Shown: positions 1 through 8,916, counted from the stretch's first letter. The stretch is DNA of 64,000 nt from Prolixibacteraceae bacterium UBA1413 (GCA_002304925.1 DBPT01000015.1:62001-126000); one strand, 5' to 3'. Notes: generated by a model from the sequence alone, not told the origin. Program-made: numbers and translations.

Positions 1-1344
1 CAACTCACCATGCGGGCCGTGGAAAAGGAGAAATTGCGCGATTATGCCTGCGAGGATGCTGACCTGACGTTTCAGCTGAAAGCAGTCCTGGAACCGCTTC
101 TGGAAGAGAGCGGGCTAACGGCGCTCTTCACCGGTCTCGAAATGCCCCTGGTGCCCGTCCTGGCTGATATGGAGCGAACCGGCGTAAAACTGGATACCCG
201 GGCTTTGAACGACTATGCCGGGGAACTGCGCCGCCAGATCATTGACCTGGAGGAAGAGATTCATTCACTGGCGGGGATGGAATTCAACGTGTCATCCCCC
301 AAACAACTCGGGGAGATCCTCTTTGAAAAGCTGAAAATAGACCCCAACGCCCGGCTTACCAAAACCAAACAATATTCAACCAATGAAGAGGTGCTCACCC
401 GGCTGAAAGACCAGCATCCCATCGTGGGGAAAGTGCTTGAATACAGAGGATTGAAGAAATTGCTGAATACCTATGTCGAAACCCTTCCGGAATTGATCAA
501 TCCCCGCACCGGAAAAATCCACACCTCATACAACCAGGCGGTGACGGCCACCGGGCGGCTGAGCAGCAACAACCCCAACCTGCAGAATATCCCTATTCGC
601 GATGAGAACGGACGGGAGATCCGCAAAGCCTTTATCCCTTCCGACGAAGAACACCTCTTTCTGTCGGCCGACTATTCCCAGATCGAACTCCGCATCATGG
701 CCGCCCTCAGCGATGACCCCCAAATGGTGGAGGCATTCGCCAAAAACCAGGATATCCATGCGCTGACCGCCGCAAAAATTTACAAAATCCCCGTCCAGGA
801 GGTCACTTCCGACATGCGCCGGAAAGCCAAAACCGCCAACTTCGGCATCATTTACGGAATCTCGGCTTTCGGACTGTCGCAGCGGCTGAACATATCTCGG
901 ACCGAAGCCAAAGAACTGATTGACGGCTACTTTGAAAATTTCCCACGCGTCAGGGAATATATGGAAAAATCTATTGAAAATGCAAGAAAAGAGGGTTTTG
1001 TGCAAACAATTATGGGTCGCCGGCGTTATTTGTCTGACATCAATTCAAACAACCAGGTCGTACGCGGAATGGCTGAAAGAAATGCTATCAACGCCCCCAT
1101 ACAGGGATCAGCTGCTGACATCATAAAAGTTGCCATGGTCAACATCTTCAGGGAGTTTGAAAAAGCCGGACTTTCATCCAAAATGGTTATTCAGGTACAC
1201 GACGAGTTGAATTTTGATGTTGCAAAACCCGAATTGGAGCAGGTAAAAGATATCGTCCGAAAACAAATGGAGACGGCAGTCATTCTGAAAGTTCCTCTGA
1301 CGGTGGAAATGAACGAAGGGTTAAACTGGTTGGATGCACACTGA
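1..1344 (+). CDS. polA: DNA polymerase I, C-terminal part (5' end outside window)
   Basis: DNA polymerase I fills gaps and removes primers in replication and repair. The reading frame is open from the first base, so the gene starts upstream; the first in-window ATG at position 10 is internal. Counted from that ATG, residues 12-16 (Y-ACE-D) form the YxxxD exonuclease III motif, so a 3'-5' exonuclease-like domain ends here. The polymerase domain follows: TGRLSSNNPNLQNIP (181-195), motif A DYSQIELR (221-228), motif B RRKAKTANFGIIYG (270-283) and motif C QVHDELNF near residue 400. The catalytic aspartates of motifs A and C are present. It ends in TGA just before a small ORF. Identification is secure; only the missing N-terminus is unknown. 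Confidence 0.97.
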   Translation, partial: QLTMRAVEKEKLRDYACEDADLTFQLKAVLEPLLEESGLTALFTGLEMPLVPVLADMERTGVKLDTRALNDYAGELRRQIIDLEEEIHSLAGMEFNVSSPKQLGEILFEKLKIDPNARLTKTKQYSTNEEVLTRLKDQHPIVGKVLEYRGLKKLLNTYVETLPELINPRTGKIHTSYNQAVTATGRLSSNNPNLQNIPIRDENGREIRKAFIPSDEEHLFLSADYSQIELRIMAALSDDPQMVEAFAKNQDIHALTAAKIYKIPVQEVTSDMRRKAKTANFGIIYGISAFGLSQRLNISRTEAKELIDGYFENFPRVREYMEKSIENARKEGFVQTIMGRRRYLSDINSNNQVVRGMAERNAINAPIQGSAADIIKVAMVNIFREFEKAGLSSKMVIQVHDELNFDVAKPELEQVKDIVRKQMETAVILKVPLTVEMNEGLNWLDAH

Positions 1345-1346
1345 AA

Positions 1347-1496
1347 ATGAAAGAAAGGCTGGAAACTGAAGAAGATTATAGGGAGGCGCTCAGGCGCTTC
1401 ATGGAGATTCTTCACAATGAACTGGACTGCGAAAAAGTAGAAGAGTTATCAAAACTCATTCTCCTTATGGAGATCTATGAATACGAAAATTGCTGA
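1347..1496 (+). CDS. Small acidic orphan protein (49 aa), resembles N-terminal part of HigA/XRE-type antitoxins
   Basis: ATG lies 2 nt after the polA stop and opens a 49-codon frame ending TGA at 1496. The peptide is charged and predicted helical (starts MKERLETEEDYREALRRF, ends LMEIYEYENC). The spacing of TEEDY-x-EAL-xR and the terminal LILLMEIYE are like the N-terminal helical segment of HigA-type antitoxins, which normally continues into an XRE helix-turn-helix. Here no HTH follows, so it could be a fragment of such a gene or a stand-alone small protein. The position directly behind polA suggests co-transcription. I do not know its function, and that it is expressed is inferred only from its clean frame and placement. 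Confidence 0.45.
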   Translation: MKERLETEEDYREALRRFMEILHNELDCEKVEELSKLILLMEIYEYENC

Positions 1497-1547
1497 ATCA
1501 TGGCACTCCCTGCCTTTTTGAGGATAGACCGTTATCGTTGATTTGAC

Positions 1548-1555
1548 TATCTTTG
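1548..1555 (+). promoter_or_regulatory. Candidate Bacteroidetes -7 element (TAnnTTTG) before the DUF4271 gene
   Basis: TATCTTTG matches the TAnnTTTG -7 consensus of Bacteroidetes vegetative promoters and lies 20 nt before the ATG at 1575. No TTG sits at the ideal 19-nt spacing upstream, so only half the promoter is supported. Confidence 0.35.
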
Positions 1556-1574
1556 TGGCCGAACAGATACGGGA

Positions 1575-2570
1575 ATGAGTACAGGGGACTTTTTCTTTAT
1601 TAATTACAGTGACACGGTTACCGGAACTACACTTAAAAGTGCCGCCGGTCAGGCATCTGAAATCAATGTCAAGGCGTCACCATCCTCCCTTCCGGTATCG
1701 TTGAAGGAGCTGACAGCAAGGCAGGATTCCAGAACCGTCAAGCCACAGGTCATTCGCAGGAATTATAACATGACGCGTGAGAGATACATGCGCTGGAAAG
1801 AGGAACAAACCCTCCTGATAGACTCCGACAGATATGTCAATCCGAATGCAAATATCACCCTGCCCCTTGTCAGCCTCAAAGAAAAAGATATCATTCTTCC
1901 CACCAGGAATTTCAGGAGTGATTCCTCCGACTGGTTTACCCTTGTGATTTGTCTTTCCCTGTTGCTCGTTTCTCTTGTCAATTTCTCCTTCAGAAAGTAC
2001 CTTCATTCCCTCTTCCGCAGCACGGTCAATTACCCGACCTCTTCCCGCCTTTTCAGGGAGCAGAACATCTCAATGGCGAGCGGAGCCTTCTATCTGGATA
2101 TTCTGTTTTTCCTGGTAATCGGATTGTTTGGGTTTCAAATAATGAAATACTTCGGGCTTTTCTCAGCCCTGGGCGGTCTTTCCCTTTTCCTGATCGTTTC
2201 AGGAACCATCCTGAGTTATTTTCTCTTGAAGAGTTTAACTTACCTGTTTCTGGGATTCATCACCGAAACCGGAAAGGAAACCGGAGAATACCTTTTCAAT
2301 ATCAGGAATTACAACAAAGTGCTGGGATTGGCATTGCTGCCCATCGTCTGTCTCGCTGCCTGGGCCCCTGTTCAAAACCCCTCGCCCTTCCTTTTTGCAG
2401 GGATGGCGCTGACCGCCGTTTTTTACCTGATGACCCTGCACAGAGGGGTTCTAATTTTATTGAAAAAACAATTTTCAGTTTTTTATCTCTTTTTATACCT
2501 TTGTACCCTTGAATTTTTGCCCATGTTACTTTTTATAAAAGTGATTTATCCAGTATCAGGTGATTGTTAA
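1575..2570 (+). CDS. DUF4271 domain membrane protein
   Basis: A 331-aa protein with a soluble N-terminal region (about residues 1-115) followed by several hydrophobic segments, beginning near residue 120 and recurring to the C-terminus, so an inner-membrane protein. This layout and its place immediately before uroporphyrinogen-III synthase are typical of the Bacteroidetes DUF4271 family, whose function is unknown. The hemD start is 17 nt downstream, so the two are probably co-transcribed. The assignment rests on topology and on the conserved gene neighbourhood rather than on a catalytic motif. Confidence 0.8.
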   Translation: MSTGDFFFINYSDTVTGTTLKSAAGQASEINVKASPSSLPVSLKELTARQDSRTVKPQVIRRNYNMTRERYMRWKEEQTLLIDSDRYVNPNANITLPLVSLKEKDIILPTRNFRSDSSDWFTLVICLSLLLVSLVNFSFRKYLHSLFRSTVNYPTSSRLFREQNISMASGAFYLDILFFLVIGLFGFQIMKYFGLFSALGGLSLFLIVSGTILSYFLLKSLTYLFLGFITETGKETGEYLFNIRNYNKVLGLALLPIVCLAAWAPVQNPSPFLFAGMALTAVFYLMTLHRGVLILLKKQFSVFYLFLYLCTLEFLPMLLFIKVIYPVSGDC

Positions 2571-2587
2571 CTTAAATTTTTGTAACA

Positions 2588-3337
2588 TTGAAGATCAAGA
2601 CAATTCTTATAACACAACCGGAACCGGCAACTATTAAGTCACCTTACTCTGAACTGGCTGAAAGCACATCGGTGAAGATAGATTTCAAGCCTTTCACACA
2701 AATTGAGGGTGTTACGGCCAGGGAATTCAGACAGACGCGCATCCACATCAATGAATATACGGCCATCCTTTTCAACAGCCGCACTGCCATTGACCACTTT
2801 TTCCGGATCGCCCAGGAATTACGAGTGACCATTCCCGATTCCCTGAAATATTTCTGCAATTCGGAATCCACAGCCTTTTATCTGCAGAAATATATCGTTT
2901 ACCGAAAAAGGAAGATCTTTCATGCCAACGGATCCATAATAGATCTTCTCGATATCATGAAAAAACATAAGGAGGAGCGATTTTTGGTACCCCTTTCCGA
3001 CATTCACTCACAGGAAATTCCGCGGCTCCTTGAAAAAGGAGGATACAACTTTACCACTGCCATTTTATACCGCACCATTTGCAGTGATCTTCAAGACCTG
3101 AAGGATATAAATTACGACATTCTCGTATTTTTCAGTCCTTCCGGAATTAAATCGCTGTTGCAGAATTTTCCTGATTTCAAACAGAATGACACGAAGATCG
3201 CCTGTTTCGGCACTTCGACAGCCCAGGCAGTCAGGGAAGCCGGATTAACACTCAACATTGAAGCCCCTACCCCTGAGGCGCCGTCGATGACCATGGCCCT
3301 GGAGCAGTACATTAAAAACATGAACAAGTCAAAATAA
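2588..3337 (+). CDS. hemD: Uroporphyrinogen-III synthase
   Basis: A 249-aa soluble protein. Uroporphyrinogen-III synthase cyclises hydroxymethylbilane with inversion of ring D in tetrapyrrole synthesis. The family is poorly conserved. Visible hallmarks are the opening KIKTILITQPEP strand, a mid-protein segment AILFNSRTAIDHFF, and late blocks DILVFFSPSGIKSLL and KIACFGTSTAQAVREAGL, which match the two-domain fold. The frame begins with a TTG codon at 2588 and no better ATG exists near the N-terminal strand, so TTG is probably the real start. It lies 17 nt after the DUF4271 gene and ends just before a strong terminator. Confidence 0.87.
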   Translation: MKIKTILITQPEPATIKSPYSELAESTSVKIDFKPFTQIEGVTAREFRQTRIHINEYTAILFNSRTAIDHFFRIAQELRVTIPDSLKYFCNSESTAFYLQKYIVYRKRKIFHANGSIIDLLDIMKKHKEERFLVPLSDIHSQEIPRLLEKGGYNFTTAILYRTICSDLQDLKDINYDILVFFSPSGIKSLLQNFPDFKQNDTKIACFGTSTAQAVREAGLTLNIEAPTPEAPSMTMALEQYIKNMNKSK

Positions 3338-3359
3338 TAACTACAAAATATTAATTTTG

Positions 3360-3387
3360 AAAGGCCGGCATTTTTACCGGCCTTTTT
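3360..3387 (+). terminator. Rho-independent terminator after hemD
   Basis: Perfect 9-bp arms AAAGGCCGG (3360-3368) and CCGGCCTTT (3377-3385) with an 8-nt loop, followed by T residues to 3387. It separates hemD from rnpA. Confidence 0.85.
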
Positions 3388-3398
3388 CATGACCGGGA

Positions 3399-3791
3399 AT
3401 GAACGGGATCAGTCACCATTTCAGCAAGGAAGAGCGCCTTACATCGGCAAAGGCCATTGAAAGACTTTTCTGTGAAGGAGAATCCCTTGTGGCCTATCCC
3501 GTGAAGATCGTCTGGATGAAAACCGCCAATCCCCTCCCCTTCCCCGCCCGGGCAGCATTCGCGGTAAGCAGGAGAAATTTCCAGAAGGCGGTGGACCGGA
3601 ACCTCCTGAAGCGGCGCATGAGAGAAGCATACCGCCTCAACAAAGCATCCTTTTACAAATCGTGCGGTGAGGAAAGAATCATTTTAATGTTCATTTACAT
3701 CGCCCGGGAAGTCCTTCCCTGGGAAAATATCGAAAAGGGGGTCCGGACAGGACTGACCAGGATGACCGGAAAGAAAAAAACCGACGAATAA
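3399..3791 (+). CDS. rnpA: Ribonuclease P protein component
   Basis: A 130-aa basic protein, the protein subunit that helps the RNase P RNA remove tRNA 5' leaders. Early RLTSAKAIERLF and the later FAVSRRNFQKAVDRN-LLKRRMREAYR block carry the RNR signature and the basic helix that binds RNA. Length fits the family. The ATG at 3399 follows a terminator by 11 nt. Neither rpmH upstream nor a yidD-like gene downstream is present, unlike the classical rpmH-rnpA-yidD order; rnpA near hemD is what I would expect in Bacteroidetes. Confidence 0.95.
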   Translation: MNGISHHFSKEERLTSAKAIERLFCEGESLVAYPVKIVWMKTANPLPFPARAAFAVSRRNFQKAVDRNLLKRRMREAYRLNKASFYKSCGEERIILMFIYIAREVLPWENIEKGVRTGLTRMTGKKKTDE

Positions 3792-3850
3792 AAGTGACAA
3801 AACCCATGGTAGCATAAAAATCGTTCTATACCCATTTAAAAAATCAAGAA

Positions 3851-4909
3851 ATGAAAAAGTTACTGTTCTTTTCCGCGGTGTTATGGACCTTCCTCTCGAC
3901 CGCGCAATCTGTCAGAAATGAGATTTTGGTGCCGGTCATTCCGGGATATGAAGTGTTGAAGTGTGATTTTCATATGCATACGGTTTTTTCTGACGGAACG
4001 GTATGGCCTACCGTTCGTGCCGGGGAAGCCTGGCAGGAAGGACTGGACGCCATCGCCATTACCGATCACCTGGAATATACGCCAAACAAGGAGTATGTCC
4101 CGGTGAGTCATGGAACTCCCTATGTGCTGGCTGAAAAGACAGCGGCAGGGCTGGGACTGATCCTCATCAAAGGGGTGGAAATCACAAAGTCGATGCCTCC
4201 CGGCCATTTCAACGCCCTCTTTGTCAAGGATGAAGCCAAAATCCATCAGGAGGATTACAGGGCGGCATTACGTGAAGCCAAAGCACAGGGGGCCTTTGTG
4301 CTGTGGAACCATCCCGGATGGAAAGCCCAGGCTCCCAACGGTGCGGTATGGATGCCCGAACATGAAGAACTCTTCAGGGAAGGGCTTTTCAATGGCATCG
4401 AAGTGGTGAATCATTACGAGTGGTATCCCGAAGTACTCGGCTGGTCACGTGACAAAAACCTCACGGTTTTTGCCAATTCCGACGTACATGATCCCATCCT
4501 TAACTTTCTGAAGCAGGAAAATCTGGAACGCAGGCCCATCACCCTGGTATTTGCCACGGAACGCTCGCCTGAAGGCATCCGTGAAGCCCTGCAGCAAGGC
4601 CGGACCGTCGGGTGGTTCCGGAACCTGCTCCTGGGAAAAACAGAATGGCTCGAAACACTCTTCCTTGCAAGCGTATCACAGCGTATCATTACGGCAGGAG
4701 AAAAAACCACTACCCTCCAGCTCACCAACCTCAGCGACTTTGCCTTCGAATTTGCAGAATCGGAAAATCCGGAAAAGGTTACCCTGTTGCCCGCCCGCAG
4801 TTCCGTCATCTTAAAGGTGCCACGTACTGAAAGCGGAACGGCTTATCAGGTCAGAAACCTGCTCCCGGGACCCGGTGAACCGGTTACCATAAAACTGCCC
4901 CTGAATTAA
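3851..4909 (+). CDS. Secreted PHP-domain phosphoesterase (Sb-PDE-like)
   Basis: A 352-aa protein with an N-terminal signal peptide (MKKLLFFSAVLWTFLSTAQS) and a PHP metal-dependent phosphoesterase domain. Metal ligands are visible in CDFHMHTVFSDGTVWP (HxH plus Asp), AIAITDHLEY (TDH), the Glu of KGVEITKS, LWNHPGW and FANSDVHDP (SDxH). Residues 270-352 form a C-terminal beta-rich extension. Bacteroidetes homologues are annotated as Sb-PDE family phosphodiesterases. The substrate is unknown, and the signal peptide places it in the periplasm or outside. It stands alone between rnpA and the SPOR gene. Confidence 0.85.
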   Translation: MKKLLFFSAVLWTFLSTAQSVRNEILVPVIPGYEVLKCDFHMHTVFSDGTVWPTVRAGEAWQEGLDAIAITDHLEYTPNKEYVPVSHGTPYVLAEKTAAGLGLILIKGVEITKSMPPGHFNALFVKDEAKIHQEDYRAALREAKAQGAFVLWNHPGWKAQAPNGAVWMPEHEELFREGLFNGIEVVNHYEWYPEVLGWSRDKNLTVFANSDVHDPILNFLKQENLERRPITLVFATERSPEGIREALQQGRTVGWFRNLLLGKTEWLETLFLASVSQRIITAGEKTTTLQLTNLSDFAFEFAESENPEKVTLLPARSSVILKVPRTESGTAYQVRNLLPGPGEPVTIKLPLN

Positions 4910-5026
4910 CACTGACCTGTGTATTCCGGAAGGTTACCAACAGCAGAATGTGCAAAACTCATCAACAGTAATAAACAACCACGAAAGGCAATTATCTATT
5001 TTTACCTTAAGAAAAACTGAGGAAAA

Positions 5027-5497
5027 ATGAGAAAAGTATTGTTTCTGACACTGATAACGGCGCTTGCCCTGGGATCCTGCAAGTCGTCAAAGAAAGCAGC
5101 CACAAGCCCATATACGCCGGCAGCCCAGCAAGAGACCACCACACCGGCTCCCAAGGTTTTTACCGTTCCCGAAACCAAACCGGCAGCACCCGCCGTTTCG
5201 GATGAAAAACCTGTCACCATGCGTGAAGAAGCCATCACTTTCACACGGCCTGAAGAGCAAAACCAAAACAGCTATTTCATCATCATCGGCTCTTTCAGCA
5301 ACATGAACAATGCGATGAATTATAAGCAAACGCTGATTTCCGAGGGATTTACCCCCATCATCGTCCAAAGCGAAACCGGCTACTACCGGGTGACGGTAGA
5401 TTCATACGCAAACGAAGCCCCCGCCAGGCAACGCCTCCTGCAAATCAGGCAGAACTACCCGAAATATGCAGACACCTGGCTTTTGATAAAAAAATAG
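5027..5497 (+). CDS. SPOR-domain lipoprotein
   Basis: A 156-aa protein with a lipoprotein signal peptide ending in LALGSC (Cys near residue 18). A Pro/Thr/Ala-rich linker (about 25-70) follows, then a C-terminal SPOR domain (about 80-156) with SYFIIIGSFSNMNNAMNYKQ and a final YADTWLLIKK. SPOR domains bind denuded peptidoglycan at division or remodelling sites. The protein should therefore sit in the periplasm on a lipid anchor. A good terminator follows at 5540-5572, so the gene is the last of its transcript. Confidence 0.88.
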   Translation: MRKVLFLTLITALALGSCKSSKKAATSPYTPAAQQETTTPAPKVFTVPETKPAAPAVSDEKPVTMREEAITFTRPEEQNQNSYFIIIGSFSNMNNAMNYKQTLISEGFTPIIVQSETGYYRVTVDSYANEAPARQRLLQIRQNYPKYADTWLLIKK

Positions 5498-5539
5498 TCC
5501 GGCCCCACAGTCCCTATTACTTCAATATTATATCATTTC

Positions 5540-5572
5540 AAACGGGGTGAAGACCATTCGCCCCGTTTTTTT
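5540..5572 (+). terminator. Rho-independent terminator after the SPOR gene
   Basis: AAACGGGG (5540-5547) pairs with CCCCGTTT (5561-5568), followed by seven T residues. The hairpin covers the place where a GTG-extended start of the next gene would lie, which argues for the downstream ATG of that gene. Confidence 0.85.
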
Positions 5573-5585
5573 CATTAAAACCAAT

Positions 5586-5593
5586 TACATTTG
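5586..5593 (+). promoter_or_regulatory. Candidate -7 element before the deaminase
   Basis: TACATTTG matches TAnnTTTG and would start transcription about 28 nt before the ATG at 5628. No TTG lies 19 nt upstream, where the preceding terminator T-tract sits. Confidence 0.45.
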
Positions 5594-5627
5594 TAACCAT
5601 TCGGAATTTAAGGGTAGATATAAATGT

Positions 5628-6074
5628 ATGGCAACACAACCGGAAAACGGAAACAAGCAAGCCTTGCTTGACCAGCGTTATTTGAGGATGGCAGCCATAT
5701 GGGCGCAGAATTCATACTGCCAGAGAAGGAAAGTCGGCGCCCTGCTGGTAAAAGAGAAGATGATCATTTCTGATGGGTACAACGGTACCCCGTCGGGATT
5801 TGAGAATGTTTGCGAAGACGAAAACAATCAAACCAAACCATACGTTTTACATGCCGAGGCCAACGCGATCACCAAAGTTGCCAAATCGAACAACAGCAGT
5901 GACGGGGCGACGTTGTACGTAACCTCCTCTCCGTGTCTTGAATGTTCGAAACTGATCATCCAGGCAGGGATCAAAAGGGTGGTTTTCACCGAAAACTACC
6001 GGCTTGATGCCGGGATCAACCTTTTAAAAAGAGCCCATGTCGAAGTTGTTCAGGTAGACAATGACTTAATTTGA
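5628..6074 (+). CDS. dCMP/CMP deaminase family protein (zinc-dependent)
   Basis: A 148-aa cytidine/deoxycytidylate deaminase fold enzyme, probably converting dCMP to dUMP for dTTP synthesis. The zinc site is complete: LHAEANAI supplies His and the proton-shuttling Glu, and SSPCLECSK supplies the two Cys. The signature RKVGALLVKEKMIISDGYNGTP is typical of ComE/dCMP deaminases of this length. The frame extends upstream to a GTG at 5547, but that extension runs through a terminator and a promoter-like element, so I choose the ATG at 5628. It ends 4 nt before the S41 protease gene and is probably co-transcribed with it. Confidence 0.9.
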   Translation: MATQPENGNKQALLDQRYLRMAAIWAQNSYCQRRKVGALLVKEKMIISDGYNGTPSGFENVCEDENNQTKPYVLHAEANAITKVAKSNNSSDGATLYVTSSPCLECSKLIIQAGIKRVVFTENYRLDAGINLLKRAHVEVVQVDNDLI

Positions 6075-6078
6075 TGAG

Positions 6079-7701
6079 ATGAACAAACGGTTTTCCTTAT
6101 ACATTCCCCTATTTCTCACTGTGGTGTTTATCGCCGGAGTGGGCATCGGCAATTTCCTGGGGGAGCGCTCCCTGTTTTCCCGGAATCCGCAAATTTCTCC
6201 CTCAGGAAACAAAATGAACACCATCCTACATCTAATAGAAAAAGCCTATGTCGACAGCGTGGATATCGCCGCAATCATTGAGAAATCCATCCCGGGGGTT
6301 CTTGAAAACCTGGATCCCCACACTTCTTACATTCCTGCCCGCGATATGCAGGTAGTGGAAGAGGAAATGCAGGGAAATTTCTCAGGTATCGGGGTTCAGT
6401 TCAACATCATGCAGGATACCATCATGATCGTTGATGTCATTTCGGGCGGTCCTTCCGCAACGCTGGGGATCCTAGCGGGCGACCGCATTGTCATGGTCAA
6501 CGACTCCCTGGTGGCCGGTACGGGCATAAAGAATGAAGATGTTCTGAAATTGCTCCGGGGGAAAAAGGGAACGCACGTGAAAGTCTCCATTCAGCGGAAG
6601 GGTTTTAGAAATATTCTCGATTTTGACATTGTCAGGGGGGAAATCCCGATTTACAGTGTCGATGTTTCCTATATGATCGATCAGGAAACCGGGTTTATCA
6701 AAGTCAGCCGTTTTGCTGAAACCACCTATGCCGAGTTTACCGATGCAATGAAAAAACTGGACAAGCAGGGAGCCTCCCGGATGATCATCGACCTGAGAGG
6801 TAATCCGGGAGGTTACCTGAATGCAGTGATCCGCATGGTCAACGATTTCCTGGAAAAGGGAGATACCATCTTATACACCCAGGGAAAGGCGCAACCCAAA
6901 AAGGTATTTTCCGCCAACTCGCTCAACGCCTGGGCCGGAAAACAGATTTTTGTGCTGATCGATGAATTTTCAGCTTCAGCGAGTGAGATTTTTGCCGGAG
7001 CCATCCAGGATAATGACCGGGGAATCATCATTGGCAGACGCTCCTTCGGGAAAGGACTGGTCCAGGAACAAATCCCCTTCTCCGATGGTTCGGCAGTCAG
7101 ACTGACAGTGGCACGCTATTTTACCCCCAGCGGAAGAAGCATCCAGAAATCGTACGAAAACGGAAATGAAAAGTATTTTGCAGACCTCATCAACAGAATG
7201 GTGCATGGCGAATTTGAAGCGGTCGACAGCATCCATTTTGCAGATTCCCTGAAGTACCAGACCCGGAAAGGACGCACCGTGTACGGAGGGGGAGGAATCA
7301 TGCCCGACATCTTTGTCCCGGCCGACACCTCGGGACGGTCCGACTATTTTGAGAAGCTATATCAGAAAATGCTCATTTCCCAGTATGCATTTCAGTATAC
7401 CGACCAGCACCGGGAAGAACTTGCTGAAATGACCACCGCACAGGAGATTGGCAATTATCTGGAAAAAGCTGGCGTTCTAAATTCCTTTATCTCCTATGCC
7501 GCTTCCAGGGGCGTTCCTGCCGATGCCGAAGGAATCAGGGCTTCAGGACATATCATCAATACCCAGTTGAAAGCATACATCGCCAGAAATATGATAGGCG
7601 ACGAAGGTTTCTATCCCATCATTCAGCAAATTGACAAGACCCTGCTGAAAGCCATAGAAATCTCCCGGCAAAACCTTCTGGTGGAGAATGTCGGTAAATA
7701 A
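6079..7701 (+). CDS. C-terminal processing peptidase, S41 family, with PDZ domain
   Basis: A 540-aa envelope protease that trims protein C-termini with a Ser/Lys dyad. Residues 8-27 form a signal anchor, a PDZ domain covers about 95-175, and the S41 core about 200-370. The nucleophile lies in FSASASE (297-303) and the general-base lysine is K325 in SFGKG. The carboxylate-binding strand MIIDLRGNPGGYL (235-247) is intact. A C-terminal helical extension (about 400-540) is normal for Bacteroidetes members. The ATG lies 4 nt after the deaminase stop. Confidence 0.93.
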   Translation: MNKRFSLYIPLFLTVVFIAGVGIGNFLGERSLFSRNPQISPSGNKMNTILHLIEKAYVDSVDIAAIIEKSIPGVLENLDPHTSYIPARDMQVVEEEMQGNFSGIGVQFNIMQDTIMIVDVISGGPSATLGILAGDRIVMVNDSLVAGTGIKNEDVLKLLRGKKGTHVKVSIQRKGFRNILDFDIVRGEIPIYSVDVSYMIDQETGFIKVSRFAETTYAEFTDAMKKLDKQGASRMIIDLRGNPGGYLNAVIRMVNDFLEKGDTILYTQGKAQPKKVFSANSLNAWAGKQIFVLIDEFSASASEIFAGAIQDNDRGIIIGRRSFGKGLVQEQIPFSDGSAVRLTVARYFTPSGRSIQKSYENGNEKYFADLINRMVHGEFEAVDSIHFADSLKYQTRKGRTVYGGGGIMPDIFVPADTSGRSDYFEKLYQKMLISQYAFQYTDQHREELAEMTTAQEIGNYLEKAGVLNSFISYAASRGVPADAEGIRASGHIINTQLKAYIARNMIGDEGFYPIIQQIDKTLLKAIEISRQNLLVENVGK

Positions 7702-7736
7702 TCCAGCCGGCGATCATCCCGCTTACGCTGGTTGTA

Positions 7737-7808
7737 GAATTACCTCTCCCGTATCCCGGAGGGTAATTCCCCAATAACCACCAAAGTCTCTCCTCCCGAC
7801 CGGGAGGT
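7737..7808. terminator. Hairpin-rich gap between convergent genes
   Basis: Between the S41 gene (+) and nadA (-) there are two palindromes. One has arms GAATTACC and GGTAATTC (7737-7769); the other is CCTCCCG-A-CCGGGAGG (about 7792-7808). Neither has a good T-tract. They may act as a two-way terminator or be copies of an intergenic repeat. Confidence 0.4.
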
Positions 7809-7843
7809 GTACCCGCAGAAGACGGGAGAAATGGTGGAAATCC

Positions 7844-8830
7844 TTATCTTGACAACTCCAGCATCCGCTCGATGGGGATTCTGGCCTTTTCGATCACTTC
7901 GGGGGAAAGAAGGATTTCCGGTTTTTCATGCTTCAGACAGAGATATAGTTTCTGGAGAGTGTTGAGTTTCATGAATGAGCAGTCGTTGCAAGCACAGGTG
8001 GGGTCATTGGAAGGTGCGGGGATGAAGACTTTTTCGGGACAGGATTTTTTCATCTGGTGAAGGATGCCGCTTTCGGTAGCCACGATAAATTTCCGGGCAG
8101 TGCTTTTTTGAACATATTTCAGCAGGGATGTGGTCGATCCGATGTGCCGGGCAAGGAGGAGCACCGGTTTTTTGCATTCAGGATGCGCGATGAATTCGGC
8201 ATCGGGATGAAGGTCCAGCAGTTCCACGATTTTCTCCGGCGAAAACTGCTCATGCACCATGCAGGCGCCATCCCACAGCACCATGTTTCTGCCGGTAATG
8301 CTGTTTATATAATCTCCGAGGTTTTTGTCGGGAGCAAAGATCAGCGGCTGATCCGGCGGAAAACTTTCCACGATTTTCACCGCATTGGCAGATGTGCAGA
8401 TTACGTCGGTCATGGTTTTGAAATCGGCCGTACAGTTGATGTAGGAGATAACCTTATGTCCGGGATATCGGGCCTTGAACTGCGCGAATTTTTCTGCAGG
8501 GGCCGATTCCGCCAGGGAGCAACCTGCCTTCAGGTCGGGAAGGAGCACCTTTTTCGAAGGACTCAGGATCTTGGCCGTCTCAGCCATGAAATGAACGCCG
8601 ATAAATACGATGACGTCAGCATGGGTTAATTCTGCCTGCTGCGATAGCCCCAGACTGTCGCCCACGTAATCGGCGATTTCCTGTAACTCAGCATCCACGT
8701 AATAATGACTCAGGATGACGGCATTTTTCTCCTTCCGCATCCGGCTGATTTCCTTAGTCAAACGGATATCCGGATCAATGGGTTCATAAACATATCCCTT
8801 TTCCAAAAGCATTTCCCGCAGGTTTTTCAT
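7844..8830 (-). CDS. nadA: Quinolinate synthase A
   Basis: A 328-aa cytoplasmic [4Fe-4S] enzyme that condenses iminoaspartate with dihydroxyacetone phosphate to quinolinate in NAD synthesis. Typical blocks are NAVILSHYYVDAELQEIADY, VGDSLGLSQQA and the three cluster-binding cysteines in LKAGCSLAES, DGACMVHEQF and the late CACNDC. The frame extends 15 nt to a TTG, but that lies inside a TAnnTTTG element, so I choose the ATG at 8830. No nadB or nadC is adjacent. Confidence 0.95.
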   Translation of the reverse strand: MKNLREMLLEKGYVYEPIDPDIRLTKEISRMRKEKNAVILSHYYVDAELQEIADYVGDSLGLSQQAELTHADVIVFIGVHFMAETAKILSPSKKVLLPDLKAGCSLAESAPAEKFAQFKARYPGHKVISYINCTADFKTMTDVICTSANAVKIVESFPPDQPLIFAPDKNLGDYINSITGRNMVLWDGACMVHEQFSPEKIVELLDLHPDAEFIAHPECKKPVLLLARHIGSTTSLLKYVQKSTARKFIVATESGILHQMKKSCPEKVFIPAPSNDPTCACNDCSFMKLNTLQKLYLCLKHEKPEILLSPEVIEKARIPIERMLELSR

Positions 8831-8842
8831 GGTTAAACGGCG

Positions 8843-8850
8843 CAAAAGTA
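8843..8850 (-). promoter_or_regulatory. Candidate -7 element before nadA
   Basis: On the minus strand TACTTTTG matches TAnnTTTG and predicts a start about 6 nt before the nadA ATG. No TTG is found at 19-nt spacing. Confidence 0.4.
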
Positions 8851-8916
8851 ATAAAGTTTATCCTTTACATTACGCCGGGGAGAAAACCAAAACCATGCCA
8901 GGGCAAGTCTTACACC

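Noticed and set aside
3352..3359. TAATTTTG as a promoter for rnpA
   Set aside because: It matches TAnnTTTG but lies directly before a terminator hairpin and has no TTG at the right distance; probably coincidence.
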